Under the pieces are notes generated by a model. The model ran no database searches. It was not told the DNA's origin and saw only the letters and a list, made by a program, of their open reading frames with translations. Both the position numbers and the translations under genes were made by a program. DNA of 64,000 nt from Antedon bifida (taxonomy: Eukaryota > Echinodermata > Crinoidea > Comatulida > Antedonidae), in contig OY727100.1 in NCBI GenBank assembly GCA_963402885.1, positions 6,063,501-6,127,500 of the forward strand. The letters run 5' to 3'. This document shows, piece by piece, positions 43,131-57,087 of the stretch. Numbering within the stretch: position 1 is the stretch's first letter; the number at the start of each line of letters is the position of its first letter.

Positions 43131-44776
43131 AAAAGTATTGTAGGTAAGTGTACTAGGTTGATGAAAATAATGCAACTAGCAAGTAAGGATACACAATGAT
43201 TTACATTTACGTAACTTGGATAAATGCAAGTGGTCCGTAGATATATAGGATAAATACTATTAGTACTTACCCTAAATTAGGTATATGTATGTAAACCCTG
43301 TTCTTGTCTCTGACTGTTACCTTCTTTGTACAGTACCTACAGCGGACATTGGGTGGATACCATCATCATTTGATGGATTGGTCATAGTAGCGTAATGATC
43401 TTTCTTACACGCAGTATCAAAATGAGCGAATGTGACATCTATTGATAAGAAAGAGCAAAATACCTTTATTTGTAAATGAATAAGTATGTTGAAATATATT
43501 CATTTGGTAAGTTTCACCAAAAATGCATTCCGATATTAAAGACATATTTTATGATAAAACAGTACTAAGGGACAACCTCAACATTACAGTGGTGATAACT
43601 TGGATACAATGGCAATTTTATGTTATCCAAATAAGCATTCAGCTTCATGTGTAAACAGTATGAGTATGCGTTTCCTGCAATAGAACTCAACTGGTTTGTC
43701 CAAGTAAGGACTAGGTTTGTCCAAGTAAGGACCAGATTATGTCATGCTTTTACATACCTTGCAATCTTGTGCTTCCAGCAATAGCTGGGTAATTATGTAT
43801 ACCATGAAATGGAAAAAATGGAGCACCATTATCACCAGACATGAAATTTGCCCTCACGTATCCAGCATTTCCATTGCCTGGACCACAAGGTGCACACTGT
43901 TTTGCACTTTGACCTGCATTCTCCGGTTGATTCTGAAATATTTACATGAAAATGTTAATGGGAAAATGTAATATTTTAATCAGAATTTATAAATTACGTG
44001 ACTGATTACACAATGGAATGGCATTATCAGTACACGTTAAGAAAAAGAAGGTAGAAGAGTAAGTAAGTCCTTTGACAAATTTCCTTATGAAAGTCAAGTA
44101 TGCATATATAATATCTATACATTGATTTTATTTGACAGAATGCAAAATATAGTTCCCCAAACTGACAAAATAATAACATTTGAAAAACAGAAATAAAATC
44201 TTTTAAAATGAATAATAAAAATGTTCATATTTATTGAAAATGTTTATATCTTTTTTTTGTGTCTTTTTTGGGTTTCCCACTTTTATTTCATCGTCATTAA
44301 CATTGTTCCATTCATTATGATTTTTACATTTATACATTATCTAATCTAATTCATCATAATTGCTTAATTACAGTATTCGGTTTGTAACATGCTACAAATG
44401 TTTATATTCTTACTGAACCTACCTGTAACTCATCGCAATCAAAGAACAGGCTTGTACCAATTATAAACGATGACTACATTCTTACACATACTTATCAACA
44501 GCTTCATGACTAAGAGAAGATGGCCCAATGACAAATGGCATCACCCCGATGTTGTTGTCTAAAATCTAAAATGTAAGTTACTATATAAGGAAAAGAGAAG
44601 TATTTTGGTATTGCTTACCTGCTCCAACTGTGTGGTGAATTACATTATCCTGAATTGCATCCCGATAGCAGGACTGAAGCCATTATGAAATGTATATTCA
44701 CGTACAAATGATGGACTTTCTACAGTAACTTCTCCAATATCCAAGAAAGCAACTGAATAATGTGGCTCATAAAAAT

Positions 44777-46774
44777 CTGAAACAAATAAATAAGTGTCAC
44801 TATCGAATGAATAAGTGCCAGACAAAAACCTCAGGGAAAAAAAAGTTACAATTACAGAACTAACACTTTCCAATGTAAGAATGTTCCTTTATAGAAGTAT
44901 TTTAACACAACCTGTGTTATTATAATGTATTATTCTGGTCCTCAAGCTTTACTGGAAACTGAGGAAATTCGGATTAGGCCCTCCACGGACCCTCGACAGC
45001 CAGCAGTGCAGCGCCTACCAGATCAGCACACCGGGAGACAATCCCCTACTTTTTTCAAACAGTGTACCACGTTCTTTAATGTGCACTGTTAAGTACACAG
45101 GACCAACGGCTTTACATCTCATCCGAAGAATAAGGCAATGAGAGTAAAGCATCCTGCCAAGGAACCATGGTGGTCTATTTATAATTATTGCCATGATTCA
45201 ATAAATTGTTTATTAATTAAAAATATAAAAATCATCACCATTAATGACCAGAAATAATGAGTGATAGAGCTGATAATGTTAGTTTCCCAACGATTATATA
45301 ATCTTAAGTTTCCAAAGAAGGAAAGAAGGCAAATAAAGAGAATGCTAGAAGTTTGGACTGGCAAACAGTTTAGTGTACACATAAACAGTAGTTACTGGCA
45401 CTGTATACTTCAACACAAAGAATAAATATTCTAAATATTTATTTCTTAGGCTTAATACTTACAATAGTTGATTAGATCCACTGCTAGCACTCTTCTTCCT
45501 TAGATTCATTCGCATAGTCTGACATTTTAACTTAAGGTACCTTCTCAGGCAGTGCCATTTTCTCTATTTTAGAAAATTGTGCTCTACAAAGAAACACAAA
45601 TATTTAATATAACTCACAATATTAAAAAAAAACTTACATACACTACATAAACGTATACACGGTAGGTGTATGGTCAAATTATTTGACATATTGTTGCATG
45701 ATGAAATCAATATGAAAAGAACGGTTGCGTTTTTCTCCACATTTCAATCAACATGCTGTGATCGTTCTGTACCGCAAACATATCACTATCACGAACGCTG
45801 AACATCTTGCGACATAGCGCACTTAACAAGACTTCCCCAATCAGAGCGATTATTGTCCAAAGTGTGCATAGACTTGTTTATTTTTGTTTTTTCATTTTCT
45901 ATAATTTTGATGTGATTTTGGGTCGTCCCTTTAGTCTCTTAACTTTTCTCATTGTTTGTTTCCTCGCATAGAGCTCTTTGAGCTTGGATATCGGAGTCTA
46001 GATGAAGAAGGTGTCCACACTATGTCAACATATACTGTATATTTAACAATTACAAACTTCATTTTGTATATGAAGACAGATTATGGCACTCCTCATCTTA
46101 GAGACTCAAAATACCTGCTTTTAAAACGGATAGATTTTAAGTAGCTACCAGAAAAGCTTTAGTGAGAAGTTTAAGGCGCTGTGGGTGCTCAAATGAAAAC
46201 TGTCAATGGATGTCAAAGGTTGAAAAAGCAATGCGTTGCTCAATTTCTAAACAATGACCCTGTTGTACACACATTTGACTGGATATTTGTTTAATTAATG
46301 TACAGTATGTATGCATGTATGAACATGCTCGCCTGCATCTTAAATTGAGAGGATCTGTGTGTGTAGCATCCAATAAGAATTTAGTGAAGTTCGAGAAGCT
46401 GGGAAGAGCAACCCTGTGTTGATCTGGGCCTCCGTGGATAAATTGAACTTATTATACCTATTCATGGTAACAGTAACGTTTGTTGCTCTTAGAGTGGATA
46501 CGATAGTCTACAATTGAAGATGCTTTTAAAATTGGGGTAGGGGGAAGTATTAATAGAAGGTAGTGGGTTAAATAGAGGGAGACCTGCATTGAAAATTTGA
46601 AATGGACTGTAGTCTTCAAAAAGAAGTTGCTCTTAGATTGGATACACTAGTCTACAATTGATGGTGATTTTAGAATTATAATGCAGTATTAAATAGAAGA
46701 TGGATGGTTAATTAGAGAGAAAAACTGCATTGACAATTTGAAAATGACTTATAATTAATTAAAAAATCACCAAC
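44777..46774. other. Spacer between two fibrocystin-L copies (B)
   Basis: Collinear with 6,597-8,594, at an offset of 38,180. It has the same dispersed repeat-like block near 44,950-45,180 and the 143-bp tandem pair near 46,484 and 46,627. No gene supported. Confidence 0.6.
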
Positions 46775-49700
46775 CTTGGAATCCAGATGTTCTGCAATAT
46801 CCGTTGTAAAATCTTCAATTAGATTAAACTGAACATCAAATTTCTCAACAACTTTTAGTGTTGATCTGCGATTGATATGTGGAAAACACCCTCAATGACA
46901 GAAAACTCTGTTGAGTTGATACCTTCTAGCGTGGATGAGTTGGAATAAACAATGCTGAATTTAAAGAAGTAACCACTTCCTGACAGATTAATGGCAAGAT
47001 CAGTGAAGTTGGCCCAGCCATGGATTATATCTACAGTGTTGTTGCTGACGAGCTCTGCATCAGATACTCCTGGGCATTTTCCATGGATGTGAAGAATGTC
47101 CCAGATTTTGCACAATTTCACCCTGTAAAAATCATTGAATAATTCCTTTTTTTTCGTAGAATATTTGTATCAAACCTATGGTGTATTACCACAGCTTGAT
47201 AGCCTATATTGGAGTTTAGAAAGAATTGTGTTAAATCTACACTGGTATCCAATATAGAGATGCAAGGTTGAATCTCAAATAGCATCAGCCGTTGTAAACG
47301 TATACTCATTGTGCTTGAGAATTGATAGATGATTTCTACTCCTGGGTCACTAGATGCCTCTTCTTCAGCTTGCTTCTCAGAATATCTGTGAACCAATTAG
47401 TTATGTTGTTTTGTAATGATATAGGCATTATGGTTATGTTCGTTACAAGCCACACATGAGAATACAATTTAAGACTTTGGACAAGACGATACAAGCCAGT
47501 TCTTTACTACAGTAACTCTACAGAAAACTCTACTTCAACTCATTACTTCTTAAATGTGACTTACGTTTTATTGCCTGTACTTGGACCTCCCGTTGTATTT
47601 GTTGCTCTCACACCCCTTGTTGGGTCTTCGGCTGGGGGAGAAGGATCGGTCATTGCTAATAACCTCAACTTCAAGACTCTCGTACAAAGTACCGGTTTGT
47701 GCTGCATTAACAATTTCTGCTTGAAGGTTAACTAACTCATCATGTTCTAGGGTTGAATTGCCTGTAAGGAAGAAATATTAATTATTGTTTAGATATTAAA
47801 AGAATAGGCAATGAAATAAAATTCAACTCATTTCTAAACATATAAAACTGAAAAAAGAAGAAATCTGGATAGATTATGTGATACTTTAATATGGTTAAAG
47901 AAAGCTATTTACTTACTGTATTATATATACCAAACTGGCAAGATTGTTAACAAGATCTTCTTCATAGAAGTCATCAACATCAACAGAAGCCACACCAACG
48001 TCAACCATTATAACCGGTGTAGTGATGATGTCAATTGGGTCACTACCACGTATAAGTATCCAAAGAGTCTGCCAATCGCGATCAAAATATAGTTCTCGCC
48101 ATAAATGCTGGAGTCATGAACTGATCGTCTGGTCTATTTGGATCTTCTGGAACCCATATGAACATATCTCCATCCAGCTGCCTGTTATTTGGCATGACAT
48201 AGTGACCTTGATGGTACACATCTAAGCGTTGAGGATTGGCATACCAGATGCCGACAACTATTTTCTGATGTGGAGCTGTGTTCAGGAAATGAAGTCATAA
48301 CGTTTGAGGATTCGTTGAACTCTCATATACATCTCATAAGTCTCTCCAATTGCAACGATAGACATAAATGTGCTGATGCGCTCTTGACATGTGTACCCAT
48401 GACACCAGCCGTGATCTTGTGGTCCATTGATCAAATCAACATAACCGTTAGACACAATGACGATTGGTGAAGACGTCGTAATTCTTGTGTCAGGATCAAG
48501 ACTTTCAATAATCAACATAGCGTAATCGTAGTCATAGCATTCAAAAGCCTGCCAAGATTCATGCCATATGCAGTCTTCTGTACCAATGATACCTTAATGA
48601 AAAGAGCAGATTAGATAAAAGATTTTACTACCATTGATGTCTGTAACCATCATGTTTGGAATTCTATAATCCTATAATTCTAAGTCCACGTCTCGGATCT
48701 CTATCCCACTCGTATGCAGAATCAGGAATAACATAACCAGGCCGTGATCCTACTAGAATTCCACCATCTTCGTCTCTGATCATTGCATTCTTTAAATGCA
48801 TCACAATCCATCTCCACGCACTCAGAAGGATTAAAGACCCATTCCCTTCAATTTGTGACGTTTTGTAAAAATAATACATATATATTACTTTAAAAACATT
48901 AAACAAGGTCATTCCTTGTCTTAAATGTACGTTTTATGGTAAATTATGATAAAAAGTGAGAAACAATGCACTACCTATGTAGCTTGCGGCGAATGACTTC
49001 TCGTGGGCAGTCTTTAGGTCTAGCCTAGCTAGGCTGAGTTTTGTAGGCCTAGCCGGTAAACATCGGTAACGTACGAATATCGTATGCTAGTTATATACCT
49101 AGCCTGACGTTGTATAGTTGCTGCATTAATTGTCTTTCTATATTTGCCAGAGTCCGTTGATACAAAATGGGGAAAACCTGGTATTTTCGGTGAAAATTTA
49201 TGAGTCTTCCATTTGTTTTGGCCTCACGATCAATCAAAAAGTGGGTGATCAATTACAGAAGAAAAACAAAAATATCAATCCGCACGCAATGCATTTTGGG
49301 ATTTATAGCGGGCCGCTAAAATTACTAGAATCAACTTATTTTTCACATTTTTAACCATTTAAAGACAAAAAAGTTACAATATAATATTTATTTTTACATT
49401 AATTGTAGTTTGTGACCTTAAATTAGATCTAAAAAACGTAGGTTAGGGGGTCTTTTTAACTTTACTGTAGTGTTAAGATTAAATGAAAAGTATTGTAGGT
49501 ACAGTAAGTGTACTAGGTTGATGAAAATAATGCAATTAGCAAGTAAAGATACACAATGATTTACAATAACGTAACTTGGATAAATGCAAGTGGTCCGTAG
49601 ATATATAGGATAAATACTATTAGTACTTACCCTAAATTAGGTATATGTATGTAAACCATGTTCTTGTCTCTGACTGTTACCTTCTTTGTACCTATAAGCA

Positions 49701-51183
49701 TTCAGCTTCATGTGTAAACAGTATGAGTATGCGTTTCCTGCAATCGAACTCAAACAATGGCAGTTGTTGGTTTGTCGAAGTAAGGACTAGGTTTGTCCAA
49801 GTAAGGACCAGATTATGTCATGCTTTTACATACCTTGCAATCTTGTGCTTCCAGCAATAGCTGGGTAATTATGTATACCATGAAATTGAAAAAATTGAGC
49901 ACCATTACATGAAATTTGCCCACACGAATCCAGCATTTCCGTTCTCTGGACGAGGTGCACGCTGTTTTGCACTTTGACCTGCATTCTCCGGTTGATTCTG
50001 AAATATTTACATGAAAATGTTAATGGAAAAATGTAATATTTTAATCAGAATTTATAAATTACGTAACTGATTACACAATGGAATGGCATTATCAGTACAC
50101 GTTAAGAAAAAGGAGTTAGAAGAGTAAGAAAGTCCTTTGACAAATTTCCTTTCGAGTGAAAGTCAAGTATGCATATACTGTATAATATCTATACATTGAT
50201 TTTATTTGACAGAATGCAAAATAGAGTTCCCCAAAATGAAAATATAATAAAAATTGAAATACAGAAAAAAAAAAAAACATCTTTTAAAATGAATAATAAA
50301 AATGTTCATATTTATTGAAACTGTTTATATCTTTTTTTTTTTTTTTTTTTTGGTTTCCCACTTTTATTTCATCGTCATTAACATTGTTTCATTCATTATG
50401 ATTTTTACATTTATACATTATCTAATCTAATTCATCATAATTACATAATATATACAATATTCGGTTTGTAACATGCTATTTAATGTTAAATCTTACTGAA
50501 CCTACCTGTAACTCATCGCAATCAAAGAACAGGCTTGTACCAATTATAAACGTCCATTCTCACACATACTTATCAACAGCTTCATGACTAAGAGAAGATG
50601 GCTCAATGACAAATGGCATCACCCCGATGTTGTTGTCAGCAAGAACAAGATCAGTCATTTACAACGGAACTCGAAATTTGGAAAAAGACTCCATAATCCC
50701 AATTCTTCCAGATGAAGAAATTGGCAATCTGTGTGCAGTCTCTCTGACCATCCCTCGTCATGAACACCGTGCAAAGAAGTATGGCCTTCGTTGTTGCTCC
50801 ATTGACTTTCAACGTCACAATCTCCCCACTGACATGGTACAGCACCATCTCAGAGCCTACCACAGTGTTGTCTTGTAGGATGACATCTCTGGAGCTCTCA
50901 ATTTCAATACCTGCTGGCCACGATATATCCTCAGCATTGTAGCGGTCTTGATATGTACCAGGAAAGACAGAACAGCAGATTAATCTAAAATGTAAGTTAC
51001 TATATAAGGGAAAGAGAAGTATTTTGGCATTGCTTACCTGCTCCAACTGTGTGGTGAATTACATTATCCTGAATTGTTAGTCCTGAAGTACCAAACATCC
51101 CGATAGCAGGACTGAAGCCATTATGAAATGTATACAACCGCTGGACCTTCTACAGTAACTTCTCCAATATCCAAGAAAGCAAC
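46775..51183 (-). pseudogene. PKHD1L1: Fibrocystin-L-like gene segment, second copy in B
   Basis: Counterpart of 8,595-12,993. Blocks in 5' to 3' order are 51,038-51,183, 50,506-50,984, 49,834-49,997, about 48,664-48,834 (split from its 5' part by a MITE), 47,917-48,592, 47,565-47,761, 47,176-47,385 and 46,775-47,122. It has the same frameshifts, the same 10-bp deletion in the third block and the same stop near 48,290-48,300, with only scattered base differences from A. It is therefore a copy of an already broken segment. Confidence 0.75.
48835..49455. mobile_element. TTAA-flanked MITE, copy B
   Basis: Same element and site as 10,655-11,272: TTAA at 48,831-48,834 and 49,456-49,459, ends AGACCC and GGGGGTCTTT. 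A few substitutions and a 3-bp insertion distinguish it. Confidence 0.7.
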
Positions 51184-52526
51184 CTAAGGGAACATTATAC
51201 TTACCCGTTGATTAAGTTAATTAACAATTGGGATGAAATATTTTACAGTACTTTGTACTTAATTTATTATTAACATTAAAACATATTTTAGTGTAAATTA
51301 AAACTAATTTTATTTTATAGTTGTTTATTTATAATTTAATTTAGCATTTACTTAAACTATAGGCTTAATATAATTAAGTTAAGTTATCTTGCCCAGTGGG
51401 CTAGTCACAACAAAAACAAAAATCAAGCCCTGCTGAAATGGAAGCCTTATAATTCTTTTTTGCACTTTTTTTTATAAAAAGAATTATCTGCAATTGCGCC
51501 ATTGGCTGCAACAGTATTTTTAATTAATGATTTATGGTTTTTTTCAAATAACTACTGCATATATCACAATATATCACTTTTTAACAATTAGCCAGTAAAT
51601 CATGGTCTGGTGTTAACATTCTGAATTTTCCACTGATGCAGTGATGCCTGAATTTCACTACACTGCATAAAATATTAGTAAGCCTATTATAAGATTACCT
51701 TTATGTGATGCTTCAAAACACATATCCAGTCGTCTTCTGTTGGTCATTTTGAGATTTTTTTCTTCTGAAGAAACAATAACAATTCTACTAATTTTTTAAT
51801 TAATTATTAATTATTAGGTCGTACAGACAGTGACCAACAACTTTATGTCTTGTCTGAAGAATCACCCAAGAACACAGACAAGTCAGCACAGATCTTGAAT
51901 TATAAAATATTGCTTATTGAATCGATCAAAAGATGTGTACGGCGTAACAGTTAGCGTTATTTAAATATTCCTTGTTTTTAACTATATAAATATTGACTTT
52001 TTGGAACTGAAGTTGATTTATATATAGAAGCATATAGGCCTATTTACATCGTATTTGTTACATATAACCCTGAATAGTCTTTGGTTTGGTGTTTAATATA
52101 GGACATGCGGATAGATTGTACTGTATTTATTAGGTATTGGTATATAGGCTAGGCCAATACTAGGATGATAGGTCCCAGCATGTAGGCTAGCCTGCTGGGC
52201 CTAAAAAAAATAAACCTTAAACCAAAATTACATTTCCTAGTTTTTAGAATGAAAGCTGTCAACAGAAAAACCAATTGATATCTAAGCTAGGCCTAATTGA
52301 ATATAAGGTCTTCGGCCTAGGCTAGCTTGATACTAGACTAACGATATAGCCTTTATAGTAATAATACTAGCCTAGCTAGGCCTTAAGCCTAACCCATTCC
52401 CATAAAAGAAAGAAGAAGAAAACAGATCTGTCATATAGGCCTAGCTAGCCTAACTAGGCCTAGAGCTATAATAGACTATAGGCCTAGGCCTAGAGCTAAT
52501 ACTAGGCCTAGGCCTATTATTATGAT
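51184..52526. other. Noncoding spacer with TAGGCCTA cluster (B)
   Basis: Collinear with 12,994-14,397 but lacking about 48 bp near 51,698. TAGGCCTA palindromes are dense at 52,140-52,515. ATTATGAT at 52,519-52,526 precedes foldback element 1. Confidence 0.7.
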
Positions 52527-55513
52527 GGGTGCTGGTCAACCCGTACCCAAACCAACCCGTACCCATGCCAACTCGTACCCAACTTGGCTAACCCGTACCC
52601 AAATAATTGGTCAACTCGTACCCACTTTGGCTAACCCGTACCCAAACCAACTCGTACCCATGCCAACTCGTACCTAAATATTTGGCTTACTCGTACCCAA
52701 GTATTTGGCTTACTCGTACCCATTATTTGGCTTACTCGTACCCATTTTTTGGCTTACTCGTACCCATTATTTGGACTACTCGTTATTATTAGGCCTACTT
52801 GTAATGATTTGATCGGCGCAAAACTAGTGGTATGCTTTTGACGTATGAATATTTTTATATTTAAATTGTTTTTTTTATTTTACAGGTCTCGGTGAAATGT
52901 GTGCTAATAAAATGTGTGCTAATAAAAATGACCATTGATTTGATTGTAAACTTCGTTTAGGCATATATTTGTTATATTATAGTTTTATAAACGTATGTTT
53001 GATGTGTCTCTTTATTTACGTAAGAACATTAATTAATAAAAAAATATTTTTACTGTTGACGTATAGTATTACAATTCAATTAAGCCCAGGTAAAGTACCA
53101 ACAACGTATAATTTTTATACTTATCAATTTATATTCTTATCACCTAATTATCTTCCCTGATTACATTCGATCAAGTAACTATTATTTCTATTGTATATTG
53201 GTATATTTAAAATTGGTTGAATTAACAACGCCCTGTTTTAATCAAAAAGCCTGCAGGGCTATGGGTCGAATTACTCGTAGATTTCGTGTTACGTGTTTTT
53301 GCTGATCGGGATTAACCTTTTATTATAAAAAAAACACGCATTTATAGGGCGTCAAAGAGACGACTCAGTAATGACGTATGATCGTTTTTCATATATTTTA
53401 TTTATTAATAATTCAGTGAAATGATCATATACACGTACTGTAAGGCCTGCATGGCTACTATGGGGCGTAGATTTCGTGTTACGTGTTTTTACTGACCGGG
53501 ATTAACCTTTTATTATAAAAAAAACACGCATTTATAGGGCGTCAAAGAGACGACTCAGTAATGACGTATATGATCGTTTTCCATATATTTTATTTATTAA
53601 TAATTCAGTGAAATGATCATATACACGTACTGTAAGGCCTGCAGGGCTATGGGGCGTAGATTTCGTGTTACGTGTTTTTGCTGACCGGGATTAACCTTTT
53701 ATTATAAAAAAAACACGCATTTATAGGGCGTCAAAGAGACGACTCAGTAATGACGTATATGATCGTTTTCCATATATTTGATTTATTAATAATTCAGTGA
53801 AATGATCATATACACGTACTGTAAGGCCTGCAGGGCTATGGGCGTAGATTTCGTGTTACGTGTTTTTGCTGACCGGGATTAACCTTTTATTATAAAAAAC
53901 ACGCATTTATAGGGCGTCAAAGAGACGACTCGGTAATGACGTATATGATCGTTTTCCATATATTTTATTTATTAATAATTCAGTGAAATGATCATATACA
54001 CGTACTGTATAAGGCCTGCAGGGCTATGGGGCGTAGATTTCGTGTTACGTGTTTTTGCTGACCGGGATTAACCTTTCATTATAAAAAAAACACGCATTTA
54101 GGCCTATAGGGCATCAAAGAGACGACTCAGTAATGACGTATGATCGTTTTCCATATATTATTTATTAATAATTCAGTGAAATGATCATATACACGTACTG
54201 TAAGGCAATTAAACATTTTGGCAGATTTTCTTCTATAACAGCTACAGTGTGTAAAAAAATAGACAACGCAATGTGGCATATGATCGTTTTCTATTTATTT
54301 TTTTTCTTAAATAATTCAGTAAAATTATCTGTTTGTTTACGGCAACTAAACATTTTTGGAAGATGTTTCCTTAATAACAGCTACGTGTTTTTGCTGACGA
54401 GGGATTCCCTTAAAAAAAAAAATACGCATTCTATGTGTCAAATATGACAAATGAATGACCCACAATCGTTTTTCCATGGCAACGGATGTCGTCTTATTTA
54501 CTAAAATAATATAAACGTTCTGAAGACCTACCTACACGTGTCTGAGTACTTACGTATCTGTCAGCGATACGATGATTTTTTAGTTTTTGTAGTATTTATT
54601 TCGGTTTTTAGTCATAATAATACAGTAATAGGCCTAATCATTATAAAATGAAAACGTAATAACAGCAAATATCGTCATTTGTAATTAAATGTTAAATTAT
54701 TGGAGGTTACCTTTTATTATTATTCTCACATCCGTCATGAATACAGGGGATTTGTTTTATAAACGGCAATAATCTACTTAGATTCATTATTCTAAAATGC
54801 TCCTTAGCAGCACAAATGAGGCTGGTATCCACTTAAATAGTTTCGTGATTTTAAAATACGAGTGACTATAACTTAAAAATGTATTAAATATTTTCTAAAT
54901 GTTAAAACAGTTTAATATTTTCCGAAACTTGCAAAACAAAAAAACAAAAACTATTTTTAAAACGATTTTCAAAAAGCACATTACTTCCGTTATCTGTAAA
55001 ATAAAATTATAAATTATGTATAAAAGATATTCATGTTTACTTTTAATAGTTCAAGTTTTCATCATCACAGACTAGTGGGTATTTCAATTTCCGTGTACAG
55101 GCTATTCGTAGTAAATAATACATTAATAACTATTCATAAATGAAAAAACAAATAGAATGCAGCTCAGTCGACCACTGACATCTTCCATATAAAACAGCGC
55201 CCTCAAGTATTAATTTGACTACGACCCAAATACGATGAAAGCTGTGCTTTTTTCGTACGAGTCTACATAAATTATACTTTTTAGGTCAATAGTTTTTGCC
55301 ATTATAATATCGAACATAATTATGATTGGTATCTAAAAATGTAATAAAACTGGGTTTAACTGTAATATAAATATACTTTAAATAGCATTAAACTTGGGTA
55401 CGGGCCAGCCAATGATGGGTACGGGTCAGCCAATGATGGGTACGGGTGAGCCAAAATTTTGGGTACGAGTAAGCCAAAATTTGGGTACGAGTTGGTGGGT
55501 ACGAGTTGGCATG
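52527..55513. mobile_element. TU/foldback-like element 1, right end cut (B)
   Basis: Same as 14,398-17,367: a left GTACCC array (52,533-52,785), the 188-bp satellite (53,246-54,204) and a right inverted array (55,396-55,513). The right array stops inside its last unit (GGCATGGG), where element 2 begins. The expected terminal GTACGGGTTGACC and the right-hand ATTATGAT are missing. An extra 30-bp piece near 54,858 is absent from A. Confidence 0.8.
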
Positions 55514-55525
55514 GGGGATGCTAGT

Positions 55526-55718
55526 CAAGTCGCCCCATCGCAAAGTCGCCCCATACAAAGTCGCCCCTTACACAGTCGCCCCATCGCAAAGTCGCCCCAA
55601 ATCAAAGTCGCCCCGACACAGTCGCCCCATCGCAAAGTCGCCCCAACGCAAAGTCGCCCCATTGCAAAGTCGCCCCAACACAAAGTCGCCCCATCGCAAA
55701 GTCGCCCCAAAACGTTAA
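55526..55718 (+). repeat. Left outer array of foldback element 2 (GTCGCCCC units)
   Basis: Twelve copies of AAAGTCGCCCC with short variable linkers (ATCGC, ATAC, AACAC). It gives repetitive open frames on both strands that are not genes. Confidence 0.93.
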
Positions 55719-57087
55719 AATAGTTTACAAGTGCGTAAAATGTCGCAATGATACCAAAAAAAACACGGAACGTGTAGGCATAAAATGGGAAGCCCCGCCA
55801 TGTAGTCTCAGGTCACACGATCGGCACGCTCCCCCATCATCAGCAGAGAGGAAGCCCCCGACTAATCACTCCGCGGTCGCACTGAGCTCACCACCCAGAG
55901 GGAAACCCCCGTAATTACTCAGCCGTTGTCGCACTATACAACGCACCATCTGAAGATGGGGGGAAACCCCACCGGAGTTTTACGATGATATCAGTCGCGT
56001 CGCGTTTGAAATCGGTCGTGTTTAATTTTGGTTGCGATAAAATGATGTTACGATCTAGATTATTTTTACTTTGGTCGATGAATATTTATTATTATTATTA
56101 TTAGGGCTATATTAATAATTGATTTTTTTTTATTTTACAGGTTTATGATGAGAAAGATGTGTGCCTTGACAATTTGTAAACATAGTTTAAGATTATATTA
56201 TAGTATTATTCGGCATAATGTCATTTAACAGTACATAATTATTTAAATGTGAAATATTTGATTGGGAACGTAGGCTACGTCTGTGTCTTTTATTTTATAT
56301 GCAACAAATTACCTAAAACAATTTATTTATAAACATTCAGTTTACTATTAGTATTACAATTAACATTGGAAAGGCAATCCCATCATTATATCCATTATAA
56401 AATTGCATCAAATAACCACTTATGTCGTAAATGATGACGGCGTGCGTGTGTGTATTCGTCGTACGTCCGTGTACGTATTATTCCGTGCCTCTTCACTGTC
56501 TTGTTTAATTTAAAATTAAATAAACACCCGATATGAGGATATTTTAGGCATGATAATTAGAATGTTCTATAACCAAAAGGGTTGAAAAGAATTTCTTCAG
56601 TAAAATGATCACTGTACTGTTGAATAAAAGGCGACTCGCAATCTGAAACCAATCGGAGCTGCGCCTTCTGGTATCTGTTTTCTCACAGCTGCTACGTCTT
56701 TCTGCTGACCACCGTCGGGGATTCCCCTTTTTAAAAAAACACGCACACGATACTCTACGATGGTTTTTCCATGGTCAAAATGTAGCGTTTTAATTTTGCT
56801 AAAATACCTGCATGTATAAAACGATCATATCGGCGATGAAATCCTTTTTTTTTTTGAGTATTTTTTATTTCTTCATTTTGAAAAGTCATAATAAAATTAA
56901 ATAACAATAGACACATAACTTGTCAATAAATGCAAAATGATCAATAAGTAGCCTATAACACTCATTGTCTTACAACGCTGTTATTGTTTTAACTAATGTA
57001 TACGAAGGCCTACTACACATTAAACATTTATTATATTATCCTAAAAAATGAGCTGGTATCCACGCGTAGGTAGAAGAAAGATTCGTA

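Larger units (their letters stand above)
34598..44776 (-). pseudogene. PKHD1L1: Fibrocystin-L-like gene segment interrupted by an LTR element and a LINE
   Basis: This is the best preserved copy, in 5' to 3' order on the minus strand: 44,619-44,776 (beta-helix exon with a 22-bp deletion), 44,423-~44,560 (large deletion), 43,758-43,932 (intact; MSGDNGAP, HNYPAIAGSTRLQ), then the Ty3/Gypsy element, 37,393-37,584 (intact; VNPSDCVEMDCDAF, SRPGYVIPDSSYEWDRDPRR), 35,757-37,179 (split by a LINE at 35,998; SIYGENYFDRDWQTLWILIR, VDVDDFYEEDLVNNLAS), 35,409-35,605, 35,006-35,232 (HPFEVQPCISILDTSV) and 34,598-34,945 (HGWANFTDLAINLSGSGYFF). The lesions, including a stop near 36,885-36,895 shared with the other copies, show that it is not a working gene. 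Confidence 0.75.

Noticed and set aside
55526-55718. Regularly spaced short repeats resembling a CRISPR array
   Set aside because: Spacers are only 3-7 bases, there are no cas genes, the genome is eukaryotic, and the array has an inverted partner that marks a foldback element.
55394-55723. Open frame of 109 codons with repetitive peptide, and similar frames at 58,468-58,806
   Set aside because: They are translations of the 16-18 bp foldback arrays; all frames and both strands stay open because the unit lacks stops.
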